Positions 41,636 through 48,179 of a DNA stretch of 48,179 nucleotides are shown here, piece after piece. Both the position numbers and the translations under genes were made by a program. Each line of letters begins with the position of its first letter. The stretch's first letter is position 1. The notes beneath the pieces were generated by a model. That model was given only the letters and a program-made list of their open reading frames with translations. It searched no databases and had not been told where the DNA came from. Origin of the DNA: an uncultured bacterium (GTDB lineage Bacteria; Bacteroidota; Bacteroidia; Bacteroidales; CAIXTV01); the NCBI GenBank assembly GCA_903922465.1, contig CAIXTV010000082.1:1-48179 (forward strand). Direction: 5' to 3'.

Positions 41636-43687
41636 ATGAATCATAAGAAATTAACCGCATTATTAGCCTTTATAGCCCTGTTTTTCATCATAATAGTCTA
41701 TTCGAATCACTTCTACAATAGCTTTCATTTCGATGATAATCACACCATCGAAAATAACCCCTCTATCCGTACTCTTACAAATTTCAGCAAGTTTTTCACC
41801 GACGCCCGCACCCTAACACCCCATCCCGAAAACCAGGTTTACCGTCCTCTCATCACCCTTTCATATGCCATCGACTATAAAATAAACGGCGGATTGAAGG
41901 ATACCTTCTGGTTTCATATCTCGAATTTCTTCTGGTTTCTGATGTTGCTGTTGGTGATGTTTTTCTTTTATCTGAAAGTTTTCAATAAAGCAATTGAGCA
42001 CCGGTGGAACTATTTTATCGCCCTCTTCGCAGTGTGTTGGTTTGCTACGCATGCCGCCATTGCTGAAACGGTCAATTACATCTGCGCCCGGTCCGATTCC
42101 TATTCCACCTTTTTCGTGGTGCTCGCCTTTGTGATGTATGTCTTTTGGAAACCTGCCCGAAAGTTCTATCTCTATTTGATTCCCTTTATACTCTCGGTGC
42201 TGCTAAAACCTACTGGTTTGATGTTTGCTCCAATATTGCTAGTGTATATTCTTCTCTTCGAAAAAGAAATGTCATTCTTCGATGTATTTAAAGCGAAACG
42301 TTTCAATGACCTTAAGTCAGCCCTGCTGATTGTAATGCCTGTTTTTGTGTTGGCCGCATTGCTGTATTATCTGCAAGCGAAAATGACACCTTCGACTTTT
42401 ATGCCGAGCAATCTTTCGGTGTATAATTATATGATATCACAGCCTTTTGTGTGGCTTTATTATTTCAAAAGTTTTTTCCTCCCTAATCAATTAAGTGCCG
42501 ATTACGATTGGGTGGCCTTGACCAGCATCCTAAACTGGAGGTTTTTTGTTGGAATATTCTTTGTTATTGTCATGCTCATTATCAGCTTCATTACTTCGAA
42601 AAAGAAATCGACCCGGCCAATAGCCTTTGGAATTATGTGGTTTTTCTTGGCACTCATACCTTCTTCCACCATAGTCCCTTTTGCTGAAATATTGAACGAT
42701 CATCGTGTGTTTTATCCTTATGTGGGGTTAATGCTTTCGGTGTGCTGGTCTATTTTTCTTTTGTTGAAATATTACGAAGACGAAATTCGCACTCAGTTTG
42801 TCTTTTCAATGCTTATTGTGGTTTACGTGTTTTTTATTCTGGGTGCAAATGCTTGGGCTACGCATAAGCGCAATAAAGTTTGGAAAACGGAAGAAAGTCT
42901 CTGGTTTGATGTCACCGAAAAAAGCCCCGGGAATGGGAGGGGATTGATGAATTATGGTTTATCGCAAATGGCGATAGGAAAGTATGATGTTGCTTTGAAG
43001 TATTTCGAACGTGCGGTGCCTCTTACTCCTAATTATTCCTCCCTCTATGTAAATCTGGGGATAGTGAAAGGAGCTTTAGGAAGAAACATCGAAGCTGAAA
43101 ACGATTTTCGCAAGGCAATAGATTGCGGCAAAAATGAACAGGCGCCTTATTATTTCTTTGGGAATTATCTTGTGGGGAAGAATAAGCCGGCCGAAGCGCT
43201 TCCTTATCTCGAAATTGCTGTTGCAAACGGCCCATCCTTCCTCAGTTCGCGCTATCTGCTGATGCAATTGTATAACGAATTCGGTATGTTCGATAAATTA
43301 GCTGAACAGGCAAATCAAACCCTGCTCATCGACCCCAACGATCAGACTGCTTTGAGGTATCTCAACGCTTCGAAGTCCAAGCAATCGCCCACAATTGCCC
43401 TTGAAGAGGAAGCAAATAAAAAGCCCACTCCCGAAGGACTGCTTAATTTGAGTTTGAAATATTATCAGCAGCTAGATTATGAGAAATGTATAGAAACTTC
43501 GGAAAAGGCGCTGCAACTAAAGCCCGACTATGCTGAAGCGTATAATAATATTTGTGCTTCGTATAATTCGCTTGGGCAATATCTGAAAGCCAAAAAAGCC
43601 TGCGAAAATGCCCTTCGTCTCAAACCCGATTACGAGTTAGCGAAAAACAACCTCAACCTCTCCATCACCAAATTAAATAAGAAATGA
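41636..43687 (+). CDS. TMTC-like GT-C membrane protein with C-terminal TPRs
   Basis: A 683-aa membrane protein with ~10 TM helices (to ~405), then soluble TPRs (~430-683). The N-terminal 'FHFDDNHTIENNPSI', 'YRPLITLSYAIDY' and 'AETVNYICARSDS' follow the pattern of bacterial relatives of TMTC O-mannosyltransferases (GT-C fold), with the acidic FDD in the first external loop as likely catalytic site. TPRs include 'EAYNNICASYNSLGQYLKAK'. It would transfer a sugar from a lipid carrier to proteins or glycans outside the inner membrane; donor and acceptor are unknown. The stop overlaps the next small ORF by 4 nt (ATGA). Confidence 0.82.
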   Translation: MNHKKLTALLAFIALFFIIIVYSNHFYNSFHFDDNHTIENNPSIRTLTNFSKFFTDARTLTPHPENQVYRPLITLSYAIDYKINGGLKDTFWFHISNFFWFLMLLLVMFFFYLKVFNKAIEHRWNYFIALFAVCWFATHAAIAETVNYICARSDSYSTFFVVLAFVMYVFWKPARKFYLYLIPFILSVLLKPTGLMFAPILLVYILLFEKEMSFFDVFKAKRFNDLKSALLIVMPVFVLAALLYYLQAKMTPSTFMPSNLSVYNYMISQPFVWLYYFKSFFLPNQLSADYDWVALTSILNWRFFVGIFFVIVMLIISFITSKKKSTRPIAFGIMWFFLALIPSSTIVPFAEILNDHRVFYPYVGLMLSVCWSIFLLLKYYEDEIRTQFVFSMLIVVYVFFILGANAWATHKRNKVWKTEESLWFDVTEKSPGNGRGLMNYGLSQMAIGKYDVALKYFERAVPLTPNYSSLYVNLGIVKGALGRNIEAENDFRKAIDCGKNEQAPYYFFGNYLVGKNKPAEALPYLEIAVANGPSFLSSRYLLMQLYNEFGMFDKLAEQANQTLLIDPNDQTALRYLNASKSKQSPTIALEEEANKKPTPEGLLNLSLKYYQQLDYEKCIETSEKALQLKPDYAEAYNNICASYNSLGQYLKAKKACENALRLKPDYELAKNNLNLSITKLNKK

Positions 43688-43851
43688 TGAGAAAGCAAAC
43701 GACTATTTTTGGTTTTTCTAAAGAACAGAATGTAGTTCATGAAGCATATCAACGAATTAATGCTGCAAAACTAAAGGCTGTGTCTGCATATCAGGAGGAG
43801 GGTCTTAGTAATTCTTATTTTTCATTAGCCAAGAGTGATTATGAATGTTAA
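43684..43851 (+). CDS. Coupled 55-aa ORF between two glycosylation genes
   Basis: ATG at 43684 overlaps the upstream stop (ATGA) and the TAA at 43849-43851 lies 11 nt inside the GT9 gene. It reads MMRKQTTIFGFSKEQNVVHE and then a helical, soluble tail ('AYQRINAAKLKAVSAYQEEG'), with no TM segment. Overlaps at both ends are what a translated, coupled gene would show, and without it the gap would be 153 nt in an otherwise tight operon. No family recognised; it is absent from the ORF track because of length. Confidence 0.5.
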   Translation: MMRKQTTIFGFSKEQNVVHEAYQRINAAKLKAVSAYQEEGLSNSYFSLAKSDYEC

Positions 43852-45073
43852 GACTATAAAATTTCTCGACAAATGGGTGGGCGGAATTATATGTAAGCTC
43901 TTTACCTACCATAATAACTTTTATTCCAAGCTTCATCTCATTGGCCGAAATTCGGAAAAGAAAAGCGAAAAACTAATCTTCATAAAACTTATTGAACAAG
44001 GGGCAACCATCATTGCTTATAGTTCAATCCTAAAAGCAACTCAGTTGCTCGGCAAAGAAAACGTGTATTTTTTGGTGTTTGAAGAGAATAAACCCATACT
44101 CGATTTGTTGGATATCATCCCATCCGAAAATATCATTACCATTAGACAGGATAATATTTTAATGTTCATTAAAGACTTACTGCTGGCTTTGCGCAAAATT
44201 AAAAAACTCCGCATCGATACCACCATTGATATGGAGTTCTTTTCGCGAGCATCGGCAGTGATAAGTTATCTTACTTTCGCCCGAAAACGGATTGGATACC
44301 ATCGTTTCACATGCGAGTATCCCTATCGCGGCGACTTAATGACGCATAAAGTTCAATACAATCCATATATTCATACTGCCGTTGCATATCAGTTGCTCGT
44401 CGAGGCCATTAATGCCGACATTTCGGTTACTCCCATGCCTAAGGTGAATCTTGCTGATATAAAATTAACTGCTCCCGTATTCAACGCAACAAAGGATGAA
44501 CAAGCGAGTGTTTTGGCGATGATAGAAAATGAATTCGGAAGCAAACCCATGGGCGAAATCATACTCTTAAATCCCAACGCCAGCGATATGTTGCCCATTC
44601 GCAAGTGGGCTTCAGAAAACTTTATCACATTGGCGCATCTGTTGAATTCTTATTATAAAGATGTGCTCATTATCTTAACCGGCGCTCCTTCTGAAAGGCC
44701 TTCTGCCGAAGTCATTCATAAACAAATTAATCTCACGAATGTCATTTGTCTGGCAGGGAAAACGAAACTAAGAGAGTTGTTTGTTTTGTACACACTCTCC
44801 AATTTACTTGTAACAAACGATAGTGGGCCCGGGCATTTCTCTTCAATAACCGACATAAAAAGTTTGGTGCTTTTCGGACCTGAAACGCCCACTCTGTTTG
44901 GTCCTTTAGGTAAAAACTCACATAGCATTCACACCAATTTAGCTTGCAGCCCTTGCGTGAATGCCTTCAATCACCGCTTTTCGCCTTGCACAAATAATCT
45001 TTGCATGCAAACCATCACCCCCCAAGCTGTGTTTGAAAAAATCAAAGAAATATTACCTTTGAAAACGATTTAA
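43841..45073 (+). CDS. Glycosyltransferase family 9 (heptosyltransferase-like)
   Basis: A 410-aa GT-B enzyme of the GT9/ADP-heptose:LPS heptosyltransferase family, cytoplasmic face of the inner membrane. The ATG at 43841 is preferred over the GTG at 43835. The C-terminal nucleotide-sugar region has 'LLNPNASDMLPIRKW', 'TNDSGPGHFSSI' and 'LFGPETPTLFGPLG', then a Cys-rich end ('ACSPCVNAFNHRFSPCTNN') typical of Bacteroidota and related members. Donor sugar cannot be read from sequence. It overlaps the 55-aa ORF by 11 nt and is followed after 9 nt by the next gene. Confidence 0.9.
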   Translation: MNVKTIKFLDKWVGGIICKLFTYHNNFYSKLHLIGRNSEKKSEKLIFIKLIEQGATIIAYSSILKATQLLGKENVYFLVFEENKPILDLLDIIPSENIITIRQDNILMFIKDLLLALRKIKKLRIDTTIDMEFFSRASAVISYLTFARKRIGYHRFTCEYPYRGDLMTHKVQYNPYIHTAVAYQLLVEAINADISVTPMPKVNLADIKLTAPVFNATKDEQASVLAMIENEFGSKPMGEIILLNPNASDMLPIRKWASENFITLAHLLNSYYKDVLIILTGAPSERPSAEVIHKQINLTNVICLAGKTKLRELFVLYTLSNLLVTNDSGPGHFSSITDIKSLVLFGPETPTLFGPLGKNSHSIHTNLACSPCVNAFNHRFSPCTNNLCMQTITPQAVFEKIKEILPLKTI

Positions 45074-45082
45074 TTGAGAATC

Positions 45083-47008
45083 ATGAACCTTAGACGCAAT
45101 ATAAACCAAAACCTCAGAACCGAAAAACTTGAACGGATTGTTTTTGTATTGGTTATACTCATACTCTTGTTGCCTCTGTGGATTAATAAGCTGTTTGTCA
45201 CACAGGATGGCCCTTCTCATATCTACAATGCCAAGATCTTTTTAGATAATATCTTGGCTAACGATGTCGAATTCTATCGTCAATACTACGCTCCTAATTT
45301 CATTTTATTCCCCTATTGGTTCGGGCATATTGCAGTCAGTCTCTTGGTGTTAGTTTTTCCACCTATGCTGATTGAGAAGATATTTCTTTCGGTTTACATT
45401 CTGTCATTCGCTTTCGCTTTCCGCTATCTTATACGTTCAATCAATCATAACGCCAGTTTTCTGTCTGTTTTGGTCTTGCCCTTAGTGTGCAATTATGCTT
45501 TTCAGATGGGCTTTTATAGCTATATTTTTAGTATTGTTTTTATGCTGATAACTATAAGATATTGGATTAAGTACAGGGGGCTAATTAGCTTTAAAATAAT
45601 ATTAGTGCTATTGCTCTTGCTCCTATTGCTGTATTTTACGCATGCAGTTATATTTGCATTTTCAGTTGTGGCCATTTCAATTTACATTGGTTTTTCATTC
45701 GTGGTACGAATGCTTAACGATTTTGAAAACGCGAAAAAGCATATGATGTATGTATTGTATGAAATCCTTAAATTGATTGCAGTGGCTATTCCAGCGCTTC
45801 TATTGTTGTATATTTTTATGTCAACTTCGCCCGATTATACGAATTACAATAATGGCGAGCCAATGTTCTTCATAAAGAATTTCCTTTCGATGAGCTATTT
45901 GGTGGTACTATCTAATAAAGAAATCGCTTTTTCTTTTGCTATGGCGATAGTGATGTTAATTATGTTCTGCTTCGCGATGTACTATAAATTCAAAGACTTG
46001 AAATTGGTCGAAAACGATGCTTTTTATCTAATTGTATTCATACTTCTGCTTTTCCATTTCTATTTCAGCCAACACACTATCGGCTATTTCGAACGAACAC
46101 AATTAATCCCTTGGATGTTCTTAATTGTTTGGATGGCAACGCTGAACTATCATAAATGGATACAGTACGGAATACTTATGTTTGTGGTAGTTATTGTTGT
46201 TGGTCAAAGCATTTACCGTGCACCTGTCTATGCAAAAGCTTCTGAAATGTATGACGATTTCCTGACAATTGAACCTTATGTTTCTCCTAATTCAACAATT
46301 CTTCCCTTGAATTTTTCAAACACCGGAATTGATAGGAACGGCCAAATGATTTCTGATAAACTATACTTATTTGCAACATCTTCAAATCTGATTGGAGCTT
46401 ATAAACCCATGATAGTAATGACCAATATTCCGGCTCTTTATAAGCAATTTCCTTATATATGGAAGCAAGAAATGAATCCATGGACCTACATTGGCAACTT
46501 GCATTTCGAACCACCCCAGGCAAACTTTGTTGATTATCGCAAGAAAACCACAGGGGATATCGACTATGTAGTTACATGGTTTATGGATAACCGTTATTCC
46601 GGAAATAATGAAACCATGATGATTGCGGAGCAGTTGAAAAATGAATATAAACTGATATATACATCTCCTCTTGGCTTTGCAAAGCTCTACAAACATTTAC
46701 CTCCATCTTTACGCAAACTTAAAACTCAAACCGAAATGCTTCCGGGTTCCGATAAAGCAACCGACTTACTAAATCAAAGCCTGAATTCATATAATCAGGG
46801 CGATTATAATGAATGCATTCGTTTAAACAAAAAAGCGCTTGAAATAAATCCGGCTCTGGCTGATGCATGGAATAACATTTGTGCCTCCTACAATTCCATG
46901 AAGATGTGGAAAGAGGCATCCAATGCCTGCAACGAAGCAATCAAGATTCGTCCCGATTACCAATTAGCCAAAAACAATTTAAACTGGGCTTTGAAGAACC
47001 TAAAATAG
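45083..47008 (+). CDS. Polytopic membrane protein with C-terminal TPRs, probable GT-C
   Basis: A 641-aa protein. The ATG at 45083 is preferred over the TTG at 45074. About 11 TM helices span ~18-400, with 'TQDGPSHIYNAKIF' in the first external loop, where GT-C enzymes keep an acidic catalytic residue. A periplasmic domain follows (~400-560). The last ~75 residues are TPRs ('NNICASYNSMKMWKEA') closely matching those ending the 41636 protein. No specific family recognised. The shared TPR cassette suggests both membrane proteins bind the same partner or scaffold. Confidence 0.75.
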   Translation: MNLRRNINQNLRTEKLERIVFVLVILILLLPLWINKLFVTQDGPSHIYNAKIFLDNILANDVEFYRQYYAPNFILFPYWFGHIAVSLLVLVFPPMLIEKIFLSVYILSFAFAFRYLIRSINHNASFLSVLVLPLVCNYAFQMGFYSYIFSIVFMLITIRYWIKYRGLISFKIILVLLLLLLLLYFTHAVIFAFSVVAISIYIGFSFVVRMLNDFENAKKHMMYVLYEILKLIAVAIPALLLLYIFMSTSPDYTNYNNGEPMFFIKNFLSMSYLVVLSNKEIAFSFAMAIVMLIMFCFAMYYKFKDLKLVENDAFYLIVFILLLFHFYFSQHTIGYFERTQLIPWMFLIVWMATLNYHKWIQYGILMFVVVIVVGQSIYRAPVYAKASEMYDDFLTIEPYVSPNSTILPLNFSNTGIDRNGQMISDKLYLFATSSNLIGAYKPMIVMTNIPALYKQFPYIWKQEMNPWTYIGNLHFEPPQANFVDYRKKTTGDIDYVVTWFMDNRYSGNNETMMIAEQLKNEYKLIYTSPLGFAKLYKHLPPSLRKLKTQTEMLPGSDKATDLLNQSLNSYNQGDYNECIRLNKKALEINPALADAWNNICASYNSMKMWKEASNACNEAIKIRPDYQLAKNNLNWALKNLK

Positions 47009-47014
47009 CACAAA

Positions 47015-47773
47015 ATGTTTAAGAAAATACTTAAGAACCCTTTTACAGCAATCGTTTTAATATGGCGACGTTTCTTCCCTTTTGGCATCAAACCCAAAGA
47101 CATGGAAGCCTATCGCATCGGGAGCTGGAGTTATGGTCAATTAAAGAGAGTTTTTATTACGGATGTTTTTAAAGGGATAGAAAAAACCGAAGTCACTTTG
47201 CGAAATGCTTTCGATAAGGATTTCTACACATCCATGGATATGCAGGAAGTATTTATCCTGTGCTCTGTTATGAAACATATTCAGGCAAAAAACATTCTCG
47301 AAATCGGGACTTTTGATGGAAATACCACGCTAAACCTTGCCCTTAACCTGCCCGAAAGTGGCAACATCACCACGGTGGACTTACCCCCCGAATGGGACGG
47401 AACACTTCAGTTAGACATCCCCGAAATATATAAGAATGTCACCGAACGTTCCGGTGTCGGAAGACAATACAGAGAATATCCTGAATTGGCTTATAAAATC
47501 AATCAGATATTTGAAGACTCTGCACGATTAGATTGGGAAGCTTTGGACACTCCTTTTGATTTAATATTCCTCGATGGCTGTCATCACTATGAATATGTGA
47601 AAAACGATACGCTAAATGCCCTGCAACATCTCAAAAAAGGTGGAGTTCTCGTATGGCACGACTATGGAATGATTGAAGATGTCAGCAAAGTAGTCGATAA
47701 ATATATTGGCAAAATGCCTGTTTATGCCATTCGGGGCACTCGCATCGCTTTAGCAATTAAAGAGGTTTTGTAA
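47015..47773 (+). CDS. Class I SAM-dependent methyltransferase (Methyltransf_24-like)
   Basis: A 252-aa protein. A short basic/hydrophobic N-terminus (~1-25) precedes a Rossmann methyltransferase domain (~75-225): SAM loop 'ILEIGTFDGNTTL', acidic loop 'ITTVDLPP', and motif 'LIFLDGCHHYEYVKNDTL' with 'GGVLVWHDYG'. Such enzymes often methylate sugars or their precursors in surface-glycan loci. It lies 6 nt after the TPR membrane gene and ends the operon. Substrate is inferred from context only. Confidence 0.88.
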   Translation: MFKKILKNPFTAIVLIWRRFFPFGIKPKDMEAYRIGSWSYGQLKRVFITDVFKGIEKTEVTLRNAFDKDFYTSMDMQEVFILCSVMKHIQAKNILEIGTFDGNTTLNLALNLPESGNITTVDLPPEWDGTLQLDIPEIYKNVTERSGVGRQYREYPELAYKINQIFEDSARLDWEALDTPFDLIFLDGCHHYEYVKNDTLNALQHLKKGGVLVWHDYGMIEDVSKVVDKYIGKMPVYAIRGTRIALAIKEVL

Positions 47774-47779
47774 GACGAA

Positions 47780-47800
47780 GGCTTTAGGCTTTAGGCTTTA
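47780..47800 (+). repeat. 7-bp telomere-like tandem repeat
   Basis: Three GGCTTTA units in a row, 7 nt after the methyltransferase stop. It is one of several short asymmetric tracts in the gaps of this window. Confidence 0.85.
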
Positions 47801-47836
47801 GGAAGAAAAAAACCCAAGACCCAAAATTCAAACCTG

Positions 47837-47852
47837 CCTGACTGCAGTCAGG
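47837..47852. repeat. 16-bp perfect palindrome
   Basis: CCTGACTGCAGTCAGG is fully self-complementary. It lies in the gap after the glycosylation operon, ~37 nt before repeat copy E. It could act as a terminator stem, but no T-run follows. Confidence 0.8.
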
Positions 47853-47888
47853 TTCCAGGATCCAAGGGGGCTCGCCCAAATTGAAACA

Positions 47889-48016
47889 GTTTTTCATTGC
47901 CGTTGTGCTTCAGCCAACGGACTTAAATGATAAAATGCTGTGGCTTTAGCCTAAGGATTATAATTACAAATTATCAGGTGTTCAGAGCGGAATTGCAAAT
48001 TCCGTTCACAGTAAGT
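47889..48016 (-). repeat. Dispersed intergenic repeat, copy E (most complete)
   Basis: On the minus strand it reads from 'ACGGAATTTGCAATTCCG' through 'GAACACCTGATAATTTG' and 'AAGCCACAGC' to the CCGTTG/CAACGG hairpin and 'CAATGAAAAA'. It joins the left-end words of copies C and D to the right end of copies A and B, so it defines the full element. Confidence 0.85.
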
Positions 48017-48021
48017 ATGTA

Positions 48022-48177
48022 CTACGCTGAACAACGCAGATTTGTGATGTATTTCTGAATAATACCTGCTAAATGAGGTGAGTAATTTGTGAATTTTATC
48101 CTATCTTTCAATATATCAAAACCAAATTTATCTGTAATCTCTCCTATTGAAGAATTAAGAAAAGAACTTGATATAGA
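48022..48177 (-). CDS. Possible C-terminal fragment of a gene entering from the right edge
   Basis: The minus-strand frame is open from the window edge for 51 residues to a TAG at 48022-48024 and includes 'IGEITDKFGFDILKDRIKFT'. The composition is protein-like, but the plus strand is also open over much of the stretch, so the call is tentative. No family recognised. Confidence 0.3.
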   Translation of the reverse strand, partial: SISSSFLNSSIGEITDKFGFDILKDRIKFTNYSPHLAGIIQKYITNLRCSA

Positions 48178-48179
48178 TG

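Overview
The window is AT-rich chromosomal DNA from a member of the Bacteroidota. Three things point there: promoters with a TAnnTTTG -7 box and almost no Shine-Dalgarno sequences; a 4381-residue secreted protein ending in a type IX secretion (T9SS) sorting domain (YPNPTRG ... GIYFVKL); and gene families typical of the phylum, such as fused isobutyryl-CoA mutase and DUF1566 lipoproteins with an 'SCKKD' start. No tRNA, rRNA or CRISPR array was seen. I make no genus-level claim.

Layout. (1) 1-5.6 kb, defence/mobile island: the tail of a probable HsdR; a REP-associated tyrosine transposase (RAYT); a fused type I methyltransferase-specificity protein (HsdM-HsdS) broken near its end by one nonsense codon; a SIR2-family protein 2 nt further on; and a DUF1643 protein. 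Five copies of a perfect 28-bp palindrome beginning GTAG lie in the first 2.5 kb, four of them inside the RAYT and hsdMS reading frames and one supplying the RAYT stop codon. (2) 6.2-12.7 kb, minus strand: a five-gene redox operon, in transcription order b-type membrane cytochrome, membrane-anchored iron-sulfur flavoprotein, 20-haem cytochrome c, 13-haem cytochrome c and outer-membrane beta-barrel. It looks like a complete trans-envelope electron conduit and is the best candidate for an undescribed system. (3) 13-16.4 kb: two unrecognised genes on opposite strands and a 1.3-kb gap holding eight copies of a 42-bp hairpin-forming tandem repeat. (4) 17.0-30.1 kb: the giant modular T9SS cell-surface protein with its own promoter and terminator. 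(5) 30.4-31.5 kb: an unrecognised gene with four successive hairpins in its leader and a large inverted repeat after its stop; then a 21-bp minisatellite. (6) 32.2-41.4 kb: icmF, a DUF1566 lipoprotein, small membrane proteins, a secreted protein, a nucleoid-associated protein, a duplicated DUF4389 protein, a Qnr-like pentapeptide protein and an unknown protein preceded by a 33-aa ORF. (7) 41.6-47.8 kb: a tightly packed envelope-glycosylation operon with two TPR-tailed membrane proteins, a GT9 glycosyltransferase, a methyltransferase and a coupled 55-aa ORF.

Working together: region 1 probably guards against foreign DNA but looks scarred by palindrome insertion and a nonsense mutation. Region 2 would move electrons between the quinone/NAD(P)H pool and the cell exterior. 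Region 7 probably builds or decorates a surface glycan. Gaps between operons are rich in a degenerate dispersed repeat (five copies or fragments) and in short telomere-like tandem tracts.

All assignments come from reading the sequence and translations. No database search, structure prediction or folding calculation was run.
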